Of a DNA stretch of 64,000 nt, positions 25,405 to 35,096 are shown one piece after another. The stretch covers positions 1 to 64,000 of the forward strand of contig JAXMHQ010000019.1 of NCBI GenBank assembly GCA_046346665.1, given 5' to 3'. Made by a program: the position numbers and the translations under genes. The DNA is from JAXMHQ01 sp046346665 (GTDB lineage Bacteria > Verrucomicrobiota > Verrucomicrobiia > Limisphaerales > JAXMHQ01). The notes below the pieces were generated by a model, which did not search any database, had not been told where the DNA came from, and was given only the letters and a program-made list of their open reading frames with translations. Positions within the stretch are counted from its first letter, which is position 1; each line of letters starts with the position of its first letter.

Positions 25405-26415
25405 CTACTTGGGCCGGACCTTGCTCTTTTCCTTGTCGTAATCGTAGAACGGTTCGCGGAAAAGATAGAGAAGCCAGTGGGCAAAGCCTGCCAGCGGAGA
25501 CCGATAACCCAGCCAGGCGAGAAACGCGTTGTTGAAACAGATCAGGCCCGGGAGATCCGTCCACTTGCGCTTGAGATAGAATTTTTCCTTCCGGAATTTC
25601 TCCCAGTCGGGCCGCACCCGGATCGCCGAAGCGTCGCTCCACCAGCCGCGCTTCCGGAAATGCTGCAGGTGGCCGATGCTGTTTTCGTCGATCTGCATCA
25701 GCCGGCAGCAAATGCGGTCCGCCGCCACGAGATCGTTCGACACCAGCAGCCAGTTCAGGTCCACCGGGTCGCCCAACATCGGGCCGCTGCGGTTCAACCC
25801 GATCCTGCCGTCGATGATGGAATGCGCGAGGGGCAGCTTTGAATTGAGTTCGTACATCACCTCGGCGAAATAGGGATGCAGCTTGAGGCGCTCGGACGGT
25901 TCCTGGATGCAGCCCCACTGGTTCTTGATGGACATCGACACGCGGGTGTTGAGGTGCACCTTGGGGACGGGCAGGGTGATGAACGCGCCGATTTCGCGGA
26001 GCAGCAGTTTGGGCACCGGAACGCGGAGCCGGCGGAATCCGGCGCGCACTTCCATCCATTCCGGCTCGCAGAAGCTGAGATTGACGATTCGAGAGCCGGT
26101 TTCCTGGGCGAGTTTGTCGATGCCCATGCCCTTGAACACCTCGTCGATGGAAAACCGGTTGTAGCCGCCGCTGTCGGCTTCACCGATGATGACCTTGTAG
26201 CCTTTGCCGGCGAGCAGGGTGGTGACGGCCTTGAGACATTCGTAGGACGTCATCACGCCCGGACGGTAGATGGGGAACGTGAGATTCGGCTTCAGGAACA
26301 CGGAAGCCCCGGCGGGGACGCGTTCGAAAAAGCCGACTTCTTTCAGGCCGGCCTCGATCGTTTTCGGATACCCGTCGTGCAGATCTTGGAGCGAGACTGC
26401 AGGAGCTACAGACAC
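25405..26415 (-). CDS. DUF362 domain protein
   Basis: This 336-residue cytoplasmic protein has the DUF362 pattern: VFLKPNLTFPIYRPGVMTS, VIIGEADSGGYNRFS, ITLPVPKVHLNTRVSMSIKNQWGCI and SNDLVAADRICCRLMQID. No ferredoxin-type cysteine cluster is present, unlike DUF362 proteins fused to 4Fe-4S domains. The function of the family is not known. Its presence inside an exopolysaccharide locus, back to back with a GT2 gene on the same strand, suggests a link to glycan synthesis or its control. The C-terminus has a hydrophobic patch and a basic tail. Confidence 0.85.
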   Translation of the reverse strand: MSVAPAVSLQDLHDGYPKTIEAGLKEVGFFERVPAGASVFLKPNLTFPIYRPGVMTSYECLKAVTTLLAGKGYKVIIGEADSGGYNRFSIDEVFKGMGIDKLAQETGSRIVNLSFCEPEWMEVRAGFRRLRVPVPKLLLREIGAFITLPVPKVHLNTRVSMSIKNQWGCIQEPSERLKLHPYFAEVMYELNSKLPLAHSIIDGRIGLNRSGPMLGDPVDLNWLLVSNDLVAADRICCRLMQIDENSIGHLQHFRKRGWWSDASAIRVRPDWEKFRKEKFYLKRKWTDLPGLICFNNAFLAWLGYRSPLAGFAHWLLYLFREPFYDYDKEKSKVRPK

Positions 26416-26495
26416 TGCTATCTTCTAAAAAGAATCGGATGGATTGTCAAATCAGAACGGGGGCAGGGAACCCCGTTGAACCGTCCCATCCCTGG

Positions 26496-27332
26496 TCACA
26501 GCCGGTTCCACCAGACCGCGGTCGGTTTGGGAACCTCGAACACGGCCCGCTTGTCGGGGCTGTTCAGGGTGTAAATGGAATAGGAGGTGGCTTTGAGATT
26601 GAAATGTCCCGCGGCGAGCCGCCGAAGCCGGTGATGCAGGACCCAGGCCGGTTTGAGCAGGCGGACCCAGGCGGGCGCCATGGCCGCCGTCTCCGCTTTC
26701 TCGCGAATCGCATTCGGCTTCAGATTCATGTTCTCTCCCGTGTCGGCGAACGTCGACGTGAACTCCTCGCAGACTCCCATCGGCACTCCCTCCGATAGCA
26801 ATCGCAATATCCAGTGGAAATCCCCCAGGTCCCGCCACCGCGTGTCGAAATAGATCCCGCGCTCCTTCACCACCCGGCTGCGCAAAAACACCGAGCTCGT
26901 CAGCACCGGAAATCGGTACCACACATGGCTCAGCCGCGGCACCATCGAGTGCCGGTGACACATGTAATGCCCGTTCCCATCCACCACGATCGTCCCCGCC
27001 AGCGCCACGTCGATGTGCGGGTTTCGATCGAAATACGCCTGCACCGCTTTGAGCGCGCCCGGGAGATATTCCTCGTCGCAGTTCAGGTAGGCCAGGATGT
27101 CGCCCTGCGCGCGGCGATAACCGCGGTTTACCGCGTCATACATCCCTCCGTCCTTCTCGACAAACGCCTTGACCCGCTTGTCCTGCGGCAGCCAGTCCAG
27201 GGTGCCGTCATCGGAACCCGCATCCTGCACGATGTGTTCCAGCGTGACCCCTTCCTGGTCGGCGACGGAGGCGATGCACAGCTTCAACCACTTTGAATTC
27301 CGGAAACTCGGGGTAACGATGGAAAATTGCAT
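26496..27332 (-). CDS. Glycosyltransferase family 2 (WcaA-like)
   Basis: From MQFSIVTPSFRNSKWLKL the protein shows EHIVQDAGSDDGTLDWL (nucleotide-binding), KDGGMYDAVNRGYRRAQGDILAYLNCDEEY (DxD-equivalent), and a C-terminal acceptor region. The 278-residue length is typical. ATG 27332 was selected because the upstream extension has no GT2 similarity. It is transcribed away from the WecG-family gene; the two starts are about 160 bases apart, so a shared divergent promoter region is likely. Confidence 0.87.
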   Translation of the reverse strand: MQFSIVTPSFRNSKWLKLCIASVADQEGVTLEHIVQDAGSDDGTLDWLPQDKRVKAFVEKDGGMYDAVNRGYRRAQGDILAYLNCDEEYLPGALKAVQAYFDRNPHIDVALAGTIVVDGNGHYMCHRHSMVPRLSHVWYRFPVLTSSVFLRSRVVKERGIYFDTRWRDLGDFHWILRLLSEGVPMGVCEEFTSTFADTGENMNLKPNAIREKAETAAMAPAWVRLLKPAWVLHHRLRRLAAGHFNLKATSYSIYTLNSPDKRAVFEVPKPTAVWWNRL

Positions 27333-27495
27333 CGATTTGGGTGGTGTCGATTGGCCGGGAGAATGGACAAAACCTGACACGAAAGCAAATCCATTCGGGG
27401 CCGCGCCCCTCCGATTTCCACGGAGCGGCCCCATCGGAGCTCAAGGGCTCATTTTGCTTGTAGAATCCTGGCCGGGCCCCTATTTAGGCGGGACC

Positions 27496-28278
27496 ATGAC
27501 CAACGAAGGCCCGGCTGTGCCGCGCGTGAATGTCCTCGGCGTCGGGTTGAGCATCCTGAACCTCAACACGGCGCTGGAGCAGATCTCCCGGGCTGTGGAG
27601 TCTCGCCGGAAAGGCTACATTTGCGTCACCGGGGTGCACGGCGTGATGGAGGCGCAGTCGGACCCGGCGCTGAAAAAGATCCTGAACGGCGCGTTCCTGA
27701 ACACGCCGGACGGCATGCCAATGGTGTGGGTGGGGCGATTCCGGGGGCACCGGGAAATGAGCCGGGTGTATGGGCCGGACCTGATGCACTTGGTCTGTGA
27801 TTTCAGCCGGACGCGGGGTTACCGGCACTTCCTGTATGGCGGCGGCGAGGGTGTGGCGCCGGAATTGAAACGGCGGTTGGAGGAGAAATTTCCGGGATTA
27901 AACATCGTGGGCACCTACACGCCCCCGTTCCGGCCACTGAATGCGGAGGAACGGCGGGAGCTTGTCGAGCGTGTCGCGGCATTGAAGCCGGACATGATCT
28001 GGGTGGGATTGAGCACGCCGAAACAGGAGCGGTTCATGTCCGAATACTGGCGCGAGCTGGACGCGACGTTGCTGTTCGGGGTGGGGGCGGCGTTTGATTT
28101 TCATGCCGGCCGGGTGCGGCAGGCGCCGCGCTGGATGCAGCGCAGCGGGCTGGAATGGCTCTTCCGCCTCGGTTGCGAGCCGCGCCGGCTCTGGAAACGC
28201 TATTTCCGGAACAACCCGCTGTTCCTGTTCCGTATTTTTTGCCAGTTCACCGGTCTGAAAAAGTACGAACTTGAATAG
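27496..28278 (+). CDS. WecG/TagA/CpsF family glycosyltransferase (GT26)
   Basis: This 260-residue protein matches the family: VTGVHGVMEAQSDPALKKIL, NTPDGMPMVWVGR, VYGPDLMHLVCDFS, GTYTPPFRPL, IWVGLSTPKQERFMSEY and FGVGAAFDFHAGRVRQAPRWMQRSGLEWLFRL. These enzymes add a second sugar (for example ManNAc-type) to polyprenyl-diphosphate-linked intermediates at the cytoplasmic membrane. ATG 27496 has AGGCGGG upstream. It is followed after 51 bases by the exosortase gene, consistent with one exopolysaccharide operon. Confidence 0.93.
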   Translation: MTNEGPAVPRVNVLGVGLSILNLNTALEQISRAVESRRKGYICVTGVHGVMEAQSDPALKKILNGAFLNTPDGMPMVWVGRFRGHREMSRVYGPDLMHLVCDFSRTRGYRHFLYGGGEGVAPELKRRLEEKFPGLNIVGTYTPPFRPLNAEERRELVERVAALKPDMIWVGLSTPKQERFMSEYWRELDATLLFGVGAAFDFHAGRVRQAPRWMQRSGLEWLFRLGCEPRRLWKRYFRNNPLFLFRIFCQFTGLKKYELE

Positions 28279-28329
28279 CCGCAGGGTCTTGCCGACAATT
28301 TTGAGCGGATCACCCTGATTCGGAGTCCA

Positions 28330-29346
28330 ATGAATCTGACCGATTCGCCAAAAACCATGCAGACAGCCAACGCGTCAACAGTGGGTGTGCTGGATGAATT
28401 CCAGACCGAGATCGTGTCCGCCTGGCGGCAGGTGCCGAACAAGGGGCTGTTCCTCGTCCTGCTGGCCGCCTGGTGCCTGATGTTCCAATTCCTCGGCAAC
28501 TCGCTCCTGGGCTACATCCATTCGCCGTCCCTGTTCGCCTGGATGAACGAAGCCTACAACAGCCCGAACAAGGAGGCGGCCGATGACAGCATCGGCAACT
28601 TCATCCCCATCCTTGTCCTGGGAATCCTGTGGTGGAAACGAAAGGAACTGCTCGCGCAGCGAATGCGGATCTGGCTGCCGGCCTTCGGCGTGGTGATCCT
28701 CGGCCTGCTGCTGCACATGACCGGTTACTTCGTCCAGGAACCCCGGCTGTCCATCCTCGGATTTTTCGCCGGGGTCTATGGGTTTGTCGGGCTGGTGTGG
28801 GGGCCGGGCATGATGGCCGCCACCTTCTTTCCGTTCTTCCTGTTCGTCTTCTCCGTGCCGCTGGGCAATCACTCCGACAAGATCACGTTCGGCCTGCGGC
28901 TCATGGTCACGCAGATCGTCGAGTTCATCGCGCATACATTGTTAGGCATCGACGTGCTCCGGCAGGGGACGGGGCTTTACAGCCCGGGCGGGGGATTCCA
29001 GTATGACGTCGCGGCGGCCTGCAGCGGGATCCGCAGCCTGTTCGCCATTCTCCTGATCTCGACCATCTACGGGTTTTTGTCGTTCAAACCGCTCTGGAAG
29101 CGGCTGCTGATGGTGGCGATGGCGCTGCCGTTCGCGGTGATCGGGAATGTGCTGCGGCTGCTGTGCATCGTGGTCGCCGCGGAAATCGGGGGCCAGAAGG
29201 CGGGCGATTATGTGCACGAAGGCGGGCCCATGGGACTCATCAGCCTGCTGCCGTATGTGCCGGCCATCCTGGGCGTGCTGATGCTGGGCCGCTGGCTGGA
29301 GGACCCGGCACCGGCGCCTTCGAAAGTGGAGGAACCCCGCTCATGA
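28330..29346 (+). CDS. Exosortase (archaeosortase/exosortase family transpeptidase)
   Basis: This 338-residue multi-span membrane protein carries the catalytic exosortase triad: Cys in AAACSGIRSLFAILL, Arg in VIGNVLRLLCIVVAAE and His in DYVHEGGPMG. Exosortases cut PEP-CTERM-type tails and anchor proteins in EPS-producing bacteria. The stop overlaps the start of the next gene (ATGA), an EpsI-like partner, as in other exosortase loci. No PEP-CTERM-type substrate is visible in the window, so its targets lie elsewhere. The first 40 residues are a soluble extension. Confidence 0.92.
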   Translation: MNLTDSPKTMQTANASTVGVLDEFQTEIVSAWRQVPNKGLFLVLLAAWCLMFQFLGNSLLGYIHSPSLFAWMNEAYNSPNKEAADDSIGNFIPILVLGILWWKRKELLAQRMRIWLPAFGVVILGLLLHMTGYFVQEPRLSILGFFAGVYGFVGLVWGPGMMAATFFPFFLFVFSVPLGNHSDKITFGLRLMVTQIVEFIAHTLLGIDVLRQGTGLYSPGGGFQYDVAAACSGIRSLFAILLISTIYGFLSFKPLWKRLLMVAMALPFAVIGNVLRLLCIVVAAEIGGQKAGDYVHEGGPMGLISLLPYVPAILGVLMLGRWLEDPAPAPSKVEEPRS

Positions 29347-30080
29347 CAGGCAAGCAACGCTGGATCATCGTCATCGCCCTGGCGCTCATGGCGGGCGCCT
29401 GCGGCTCTTTGCTCTGGCTCAAACATCATCAGCGGCTCGGACAGCCCGGCATCAAGGCCCAGGCCATCCCCGGAACCAGCGTCATGCAGATCGACCTGCC
29501 TGAACAGGTGCTGGACTACACCTCCACCAATGTTCCCGAGGACCAGATTGTCCTGGGCTACCTCCCCAAGGACACCAGTTATGCCCAGCGCCGATACACG
29601 GCGCCGGACGGCTTCTGGGTGCTGGCCAATATTATCCTGATGGGCGCGGACCGGACGAGCATTCATAAACCCGACTATTGCCTGGCCGGGCAGGGGTGCG
29701 GCAAGCCCGAGAAAGCCGTGGTCAATATCCCGGTGGACGCCCAGCCGCCCTATATGCTTCCCGTGTCGAAATGGGTTGCCAGCAAACAAGTTAAGCAGCA
29801 GGACGGGAAGATGTTGGACATCCGGACCGTTTATGTTTTCTGGTTTGTAGCCGACAATGAACTGACCACGGACAATACGCAGCGCATTTTGTGGGGCTTT
29901 CGGGACCAGTTGAAAACCGGGGTCCTGCAGCGGTGGGCTTATATCAGTTACCAGGCCTATTGCATGCCTGGAATGGAAGATGCCGTGTTCGACCGGATGA
30001 AAAAGCTGATCGCGGCCTCGGTTCCCGAGTTTCAACTGCCGCAGCCGGGCCTGATCGCTGCCGCGACGGCTCCCAAATGA
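29343..30080 (+). CDS. EpsI-like exosortase-associated protein (DUF3485 type)
   Basis: This 245-residue protein has an N-terminal membrane anchor (WIIVIALALMAGACGSLLWL) and a periplasmic domain with LGYLPKDTSYAQRRYTAPDGF, MGADRTSIHKPDYCLAGQGC and VYVFWFVADNELTTDN. The Cys/His motif HKPDYCLAGQGC parallels the HxPxxCLP-type motif of EpsI/DUF3485. EpsI domains occur fused to or beside exosortases and are linked to exopolysaccharide export. The 4-base overlap with the exosortase gene implies coupled translation. Confidence 0.82.
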   Translation: MTGKQRWIIVIALALMAGACGSLLWLKHHQRLGQPGIKAQAIPGTSVMQIDLPEQVLDYTSTNVPEDQIVLGYLPKDTSYAQRRYTAPDGFWVLANIILMGADRTSIHKPDYCLAGQGCGKPEKAVVNIPVDAQPPYMLPVSKWVASKQVKQQDGKMLDIRTVYVFWFVADNELTTDNTQRILWGFRDQLKTGVLQRWAYISYQAYCMPGMEDAVFDRMKKLIAASVPEFQLPQPGLIAAATAPK

Positions 30081-30187
30081 CGGGTTTTTTACGGAAGCGG
30101 TCTCCCGTCGAATTGGCCGCCCGCAAAATTGCGCCAAACCGCGTTTTTTGCCATGATGCCCGTCCTTAACACGATTTGAACTGAAAC

Positions 30188-31582
30188 ATGCTCCGCCGCG
30201 ACCGCCAGATGAAGATGCAGATCCAACAGTTGTTGGACGCGTGCATCTTTGCGATCAGCTTCTGGCTCGCCTACCGGCTGCGCACCAATCCGGAGATCAT
30301 CAACGCGTTCGGCCTCAAACCCTTCGATGTCGCCTTCCAGAACTTCGTCTGGCTCTACGTCCTGCTGATCCCCGCCGCGCCCCTGGTCCTCGAATCCCAG
30401 GGCTTCTACTCGCGCCCCGTCAACAGCACCCGCTGGAGCTCCGCCTGGCTGCTGTTCAAAGGCTGCGCCACCATCAGCCTCGGCCTCATCATCGTCCTGT
30501 TCTCTTTCAACATGATCTTCGCACGCTGGATCGTCATCTGGTTCGGCGTCACCAGCTTCATCCTCGTCGCGCTCAAAGAGGAACTCATCCGTGTCCTGTC
30601 CCGCTCCGAACTGGCCAAGTCCCAATACAAACGCCGCTTCCTCCTCGTCGGCACCATCGAGGAAACCGCCCGCATGCGCCAGGAATTGCTCGCCCATAAC
30701 CCCGACGGATTCGAAATCGAAGCGGAACTCGACCTGAACAAAACCTCCATCGAACAGCTCGTCCACATCATCCACGAACACTCGGTCAACGGCGTCCTGC
30801 TCAGCGCCCAACGCTCCTTCTTCGAACAAATCGAAGCCGCCATCCGCGTCTGCGAACTCGAAGGCGTCGAGGCCTGGCTCGTCGCCGATTTTTTCAAGAC
30901 CCAGATTTCCCGCGCGACCTTCGACGATTTTTACGGCAGGCCGCTCCTCGTGTTCCGCTCCGCCCCGGAAGCCTCGTGGCAGGGCGTCCTGAAGCAGATC
31001 ATCGATGTCGCCGGCGCCCTCGTGCTCGTCGTCCTCCTCTCGCCCCTGCTCATCGCCATCGCCCTCCTCATCCGATTCACCTCGCCCGGCCCCATCCTGT
31101 TCCGCCAGCAACGATCCGGGCTCAACGGCCGGCCCTTCACCATCTACAAATTCCGCACCATGGTCACCGACGCGGAACAGCGCAAACACGAACTCGCCGC
31201 CATGAACGAAATGAGCGGACCCGTGTTCAAACTCACCGCCGATCCCAGGATCACCCCGCTCGGACGCTGGCTGCGAAAGTTCAGCCTCGACGAGTTCCCC
31301 CAGCTCTTCAACGTCATCCGCGGCGAAATGAGCCTCGTCGGACCCCGCCCGCTCCCCGTCGACGAAACCCGTCGATTCAACGACCTCGCCCACCGCCGCC
31401 GCCTCAGCGTCAAACCCGGCCTCACCTGCCTCTGGCAAATCAGCGGACGCAATAACGTCAAGGATTTCAAGGACTGGGTCCGGCTCGACCTCGAATACAT
31501 AGACAACTGGTCCATCTGGCTCGATTTCAAAATTCTTTGGCGGACCGTGCCGGTTGTATTCATGGGAACCGGGGCAAAATAA
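30188..31582 (+). CDS. Exopolysaccharide polyprenyl glycosylphosphotransferase (initiating sugar transferase)
   Basis: This 464-residue protein has four to five N-terminal membrane spans, a central NAD-like soluble domain (KRRFLLVGTIEETARMR) and a C-terminal bacterial sugar transferase domain: PILFRQQRSGLNGRPFTIYKFRTM, DPRITPLGRWLRKFSLDEFPQLFNVIRGEMSLVGPRPLPVDE and LSVKPGLTCLWQISGRN. It moves a hexose-1-phosphate from its nucleotide onto undecaprenyl phosphate, the first step of repeat-unit assembly. It lies between the exosortase pair and the UDP-sugar enzyme. From here on codons are strongly C-ending. Confidence 0.95.
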   Translation: MLRRDRQMKMQIQQLLDACIFAISFWLAYRLRTNPEIINAFGLKPFDVAFQNFVWLYVLLIPAAPLVLESQGFYSRPVNSTRWSSAWLLFKGCATISLGLIIVLFSFNMIFARWIVIWFGVTSFILVALKEELIRVLSRSELAKSQYKRRFLLVGTIEETARMRQELLAHNPDGFEIEAELDLNKTSIEQLVHIIHEHSVNGVLLSAQRSFFEQIEAAIRVCELEGVEAWLVADFFKTQISRATFDDFYGRPLLVFRSAPEASWQGVLKQIIDVAGALVLVVLLSPLLIAIALLIRFTSPGPILFRQQRSGLNGRPFTIYKFRTMVTDAEQRKHELAAMNEMSGPVFKLTADPRITPLGRWLRKFSLDEFPQLFNVIRGEMSLVGPRPLPVDETRRFNDLAHRRRLSVKPGLTCLWQISGRNNVKDFKDWVRLDLEYIDNWSIWLDFKILWRTVPVVFMGTGAK

Positions 31583-31663
31583 CCGCATGATCCCGGACGA
31601 ATTTTCTCCACCATCGCCTCTAACCCCGGGTCGACGGACCCATCACCTGACCGACTGCAACCC

Positions 31664-32656
<993 letters not shown>

Positions 32657-32658
32657 GC

Positions 32659-32819
32659 GGTGGGGCGAGACTCCGTCGAGCCCTGACAATCAATCGGATT
32701 GATGGATTATTGGATTGATGGATTATTGGAGGGACTCCGCGCGGAAGTTTTCCCATTAATCCAGGAATCCAGAAATCCATTAATCCGTTTTCGAGGGCTC
32801 GACGGAGTCTCGCCCCACC
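32659..32819. repeat. Octamer hairpin element D (GGATTNNT type) with perfect 26-base inverted ends
   Basis: Bases 32659-32684 and 32794-32819 are perfect inverted repeats. Inside, the left arm alternates GGATTGAT and GGATTATT, and the right arm carries inverted ATTAATCC/AATCCAGA-type octamers. A TCCGCGCGGA palindrome lies near the centre. The 161-bp unit is the most complete member of the family seen at 14722, 16110 and 25274. Confidence 0.85.
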
Positions 32820-33325
32820 GTTCAAGGAACAATTAGCGAGAATTCGCCTCGATTCGCGTCAAAACCCTTTTCAATTGGATCCGTGTTCATCCGTGTCCAT
32901 CCGTGGTTAAGACTCTTGGCTCTGCATCGCGGCCCAACACCCAAACTCGAAAATTCCGTCCCTGGGATTTTCCTGGTCCCACAAAATTTTTTCAAAAATT
33001 TTGCCGCGCGCGCCGGATGCGTGAGGCGCGCGCCTCCCTCTCGCCACGCCCCTCCGCGCGAAACCGGCGCCCCAACAAACCGCCCCTCCTGCTCAGCGTT
33101 TTCCCGCGTCGCCTTCCGCTCCGGATATCGCTCCCCCGCGCGCCGATTTCACGCCTAATGCGGCGGCTTGGCGCATGGGCCGAGATGAAAAGCGCAAACG
33201 ACGCCGCGTCGTCAGAATTAATTTCTTTTCTGTTTGACCGGTCCCGTGATTTCCGATAACCAGCACGAGCGTGCCACGATCTCGCTGGATTTGACTGGCG
33301 AAGGTTGCTGTGGTGGCGACAGGCA
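32820..33325. other. Intergenic region with an ATCCGTG tandem repeat
   Basis: No gene is recognised. Bases 32878-32910 hold three tandem copies of a roughly 10-base unit around ATCCGTG, ending in GGTTAAG. Related words occur near 2595-2632 and 46952. Around 32985-33005 there is an AT palindrome of alternating A and T runs, then a CpG-rich stretch to about 33160. Any promoter for the pilus-like operon should lie here, but I could not assign one. Confidence 0.5.
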
Positions 33326-35095
33326 ATGCTGAAATCCAAATCATTTCTGGCCGTGGACTTTGGGGCGGGCAGTCTCAAGCTCGCCGAGTTCGAGGTCAGC
33401 GAGGCCGGCGGACTGAGGCTGAAGCAGTATGCGCTTAGACCGTTAGGTGCCGAGGGAGCCCAGGAGTCGGCCCGCGAGGCCACGATCCTGAAGGCCCTCC
33501 AGGAAACCCTCGCCGAAAAAGGCCTCACCGCCCGCGAGGTCAATGTTTGCGCGCCCGGCTTCCACGTTTTCTCCAAGTTCGTCAAACTCCCGCCCGTCGA
33601 CGCCGGCAAGGTCACCCAGATCATCCAGTACGAAGCCCAGCAAAACGTGCCCTTCCCCCTCCAGGAAGTCGTCTGGGATTACCAGATCATGGGCTCCACC
33701 GCGGGCGGCGAACTCGAAGTCCTGCTCGTCGCCATCAAGTCCGATATCGTCGAAGGCCTCTTCCGGGTCACCGACGCCGCCAAGCTCCGGCTCAACCTGG
33801 CCGATGTCTCCCCCGCCGCCCTCTGCAACGCGTTTCGCTATAATTACGGCGACCTCGAGGATTGCACCATGCTCCTCGACATCGGGGCCAAGACCAGCAA
33901 CCTCCTCTTCTTCGAAAAAGGAAAGGTCTACTCCCGCAGCATCAATCTCGGCGCCAATTCCATCACCCAGGACTTCGCCAACGAAGCCAAGCTCCGCTTC
34001 GATGCCGCCGAAAAAATCAAGATGGCCGAGGGATTCGTCAGCCTCGGCGGCGCCTACGAGGAGCCCGAAAACCCACACCAGGCCGCCATCTCCAAGATCG
34101 CGCGCCAGTTCATGACCCGCCTGCATATCCAGGTCAACCAGACCATGCAGTTCTACCGCGGCACCCAGGGCGGGTCCGCTCCGCAACGCCTCTTCCTCTC
34201 CGGGGGCGCCTCCATCATGCCCTATACCGCCCAGTTCTTCGCGGAAAAACTCGGCGTGCCGGTCGAATATTTCAACCCCTTCCGCAACGTCCAAATCGAC
34301 CCCGCCGTCAACCTCGAGGAACTCGCCCGCGTCGCCCATTCCCTCGGCGAAGTCGTCGGGCTCGGACTCCGCAACCTCGCCCATTGCCCGGTCGAACTGA
34401 ACCTCATCCCCGAAACCACCCGGCGCTGGCAGAATTTCAACGAGAAAAAACCCTACCTGCTGTCCACCATCTTCAGCCTCGTCGCCGTCGTCGGCGCCAT
34501 GGGCTGGCTCTTCCAGCAGCTCGCCGACGTCAAACGCAAGGAACTGGAAGATCACGTCAAACCCGCCCTCGCCCCCCTCCAGCAGCTCGCCTCCGAATAC
34601 AACAAGGCCAACAACGCCCTCAAAAGCAGCCAGCAGGAACTCCAGCAGCTCACGTCCTGGATCGAAGACCGCCGCTACTGGAGCGACGTCATGTCCGAAC
34701 TCCGCCGCGTCTTCCTCCACACCGAAAAGCTCAGCCAGGATAAACTCAAGACCGAGACCGGCCTTTGGATCGACTATTTCCTGACCATGACGCAACGCGC
34801 GCCCACCACGGGCGCCCCCGGCGACCCCGGCGCCGCCCCCGGCGCCTCCGCCTCCAGCAGCTCCGTTCCGTCGGAAATCTCCTTTATCCGCCTCGTCTGC
34901 CGCGCCGTGAACCTGCAAAACGTCGTCGCCGACGCCAATACCACCATCGTCTATTCCATGGAAAACGAGCTCAAGGCCTCCCCCCTGGTCGATCCCAAAG
35001 GCACCCAGCTCGAACCCCAGATCAACATCGACGAAGCCACGGGCACCTTCACCTTCGGCGTGGTCATCCAGCTCAAGCAACCGCTGAAACTCTAG
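33326..35095 (+). CDS. PilM-PilN-like fusion protein (Amuc_1101-like)
   Basis: Residues 1-360 are a PilM/FtsA-type actin-like domain (LAVDFGAGSLKLAEFEV, MLLDIGAKTSNLLFFEKGK, RLFLSGGASIMPYTAQFFAEKLG). A single membrane span follows (LLSTIFSLVAVVGAMGWLFQQL, about 380-402), then a coiled coil and a PilN-like periplasmic domain to residue 589. PilM-N-O-P proteins form the inner-membrane ring that connects type IV pilus motors to the secretin. Gene order and architecture match Akkermansia Amuc_1101. ATG 33326 starts right at the domain. The next gene begins one base after the stop. Confidence 0.88.
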   Translation: MLKSKSFLAVDFGAGSLKLAEFEVSEAGGLRLKQYALRPLGAEGAQESAREATILKALQETLAEKGLTAREVNVCAPGFHVFSKFVKLPPVDAGKVTQIIQYEAQQNVPFPLQEVVWDYQIMGSTAGGELEVLLVAIKSDIVEGLFRVTDAAKLRLNLADVSPAALCNAFRYNYGDLEDCTMLLDIGAKTSNLLFFEKGKVYSRSINLGANSITQDFANEAKLRFDAAEKIKMAEGFVSLGGAYEEPENPHQAAISKIARQFMTRLHIQVNQTMQFYRGTQGGSAPQRLFLSGGASIMPYTAQFFAEKLGVPVEYFNPFRNVQIDPAVNLEELARVAHSLGEVVGLGLRNLAHCPVELNLIPETTRRWQNFNEKKPYLLSTIFSLVAVVGAMGWLFQQLADVKRKELEDHVKPALAPLQQLASEYNKANNALKSSQQELQQLTSWIEDRRYWSDVMSELRRVFLHTEKLSQDKLKTETGLWIDYFLTMTQRAPTTGAPGDPGAAPGASASSSSVPSEISFIRLVCRAVNLQNVVADANTTIVYSMENELKASPLVDPKGTQLEPQINIDEATGTFTFGVVIQLKQPLKL

Positions 35096-35096
35096 T

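Noticed and set aside
22900..30200. A dif recombination site
   Set aside because: Gaps in the skew-transition region were read for a 28-base XerCD-like palindrome; none was convincing, so no site is annotated.
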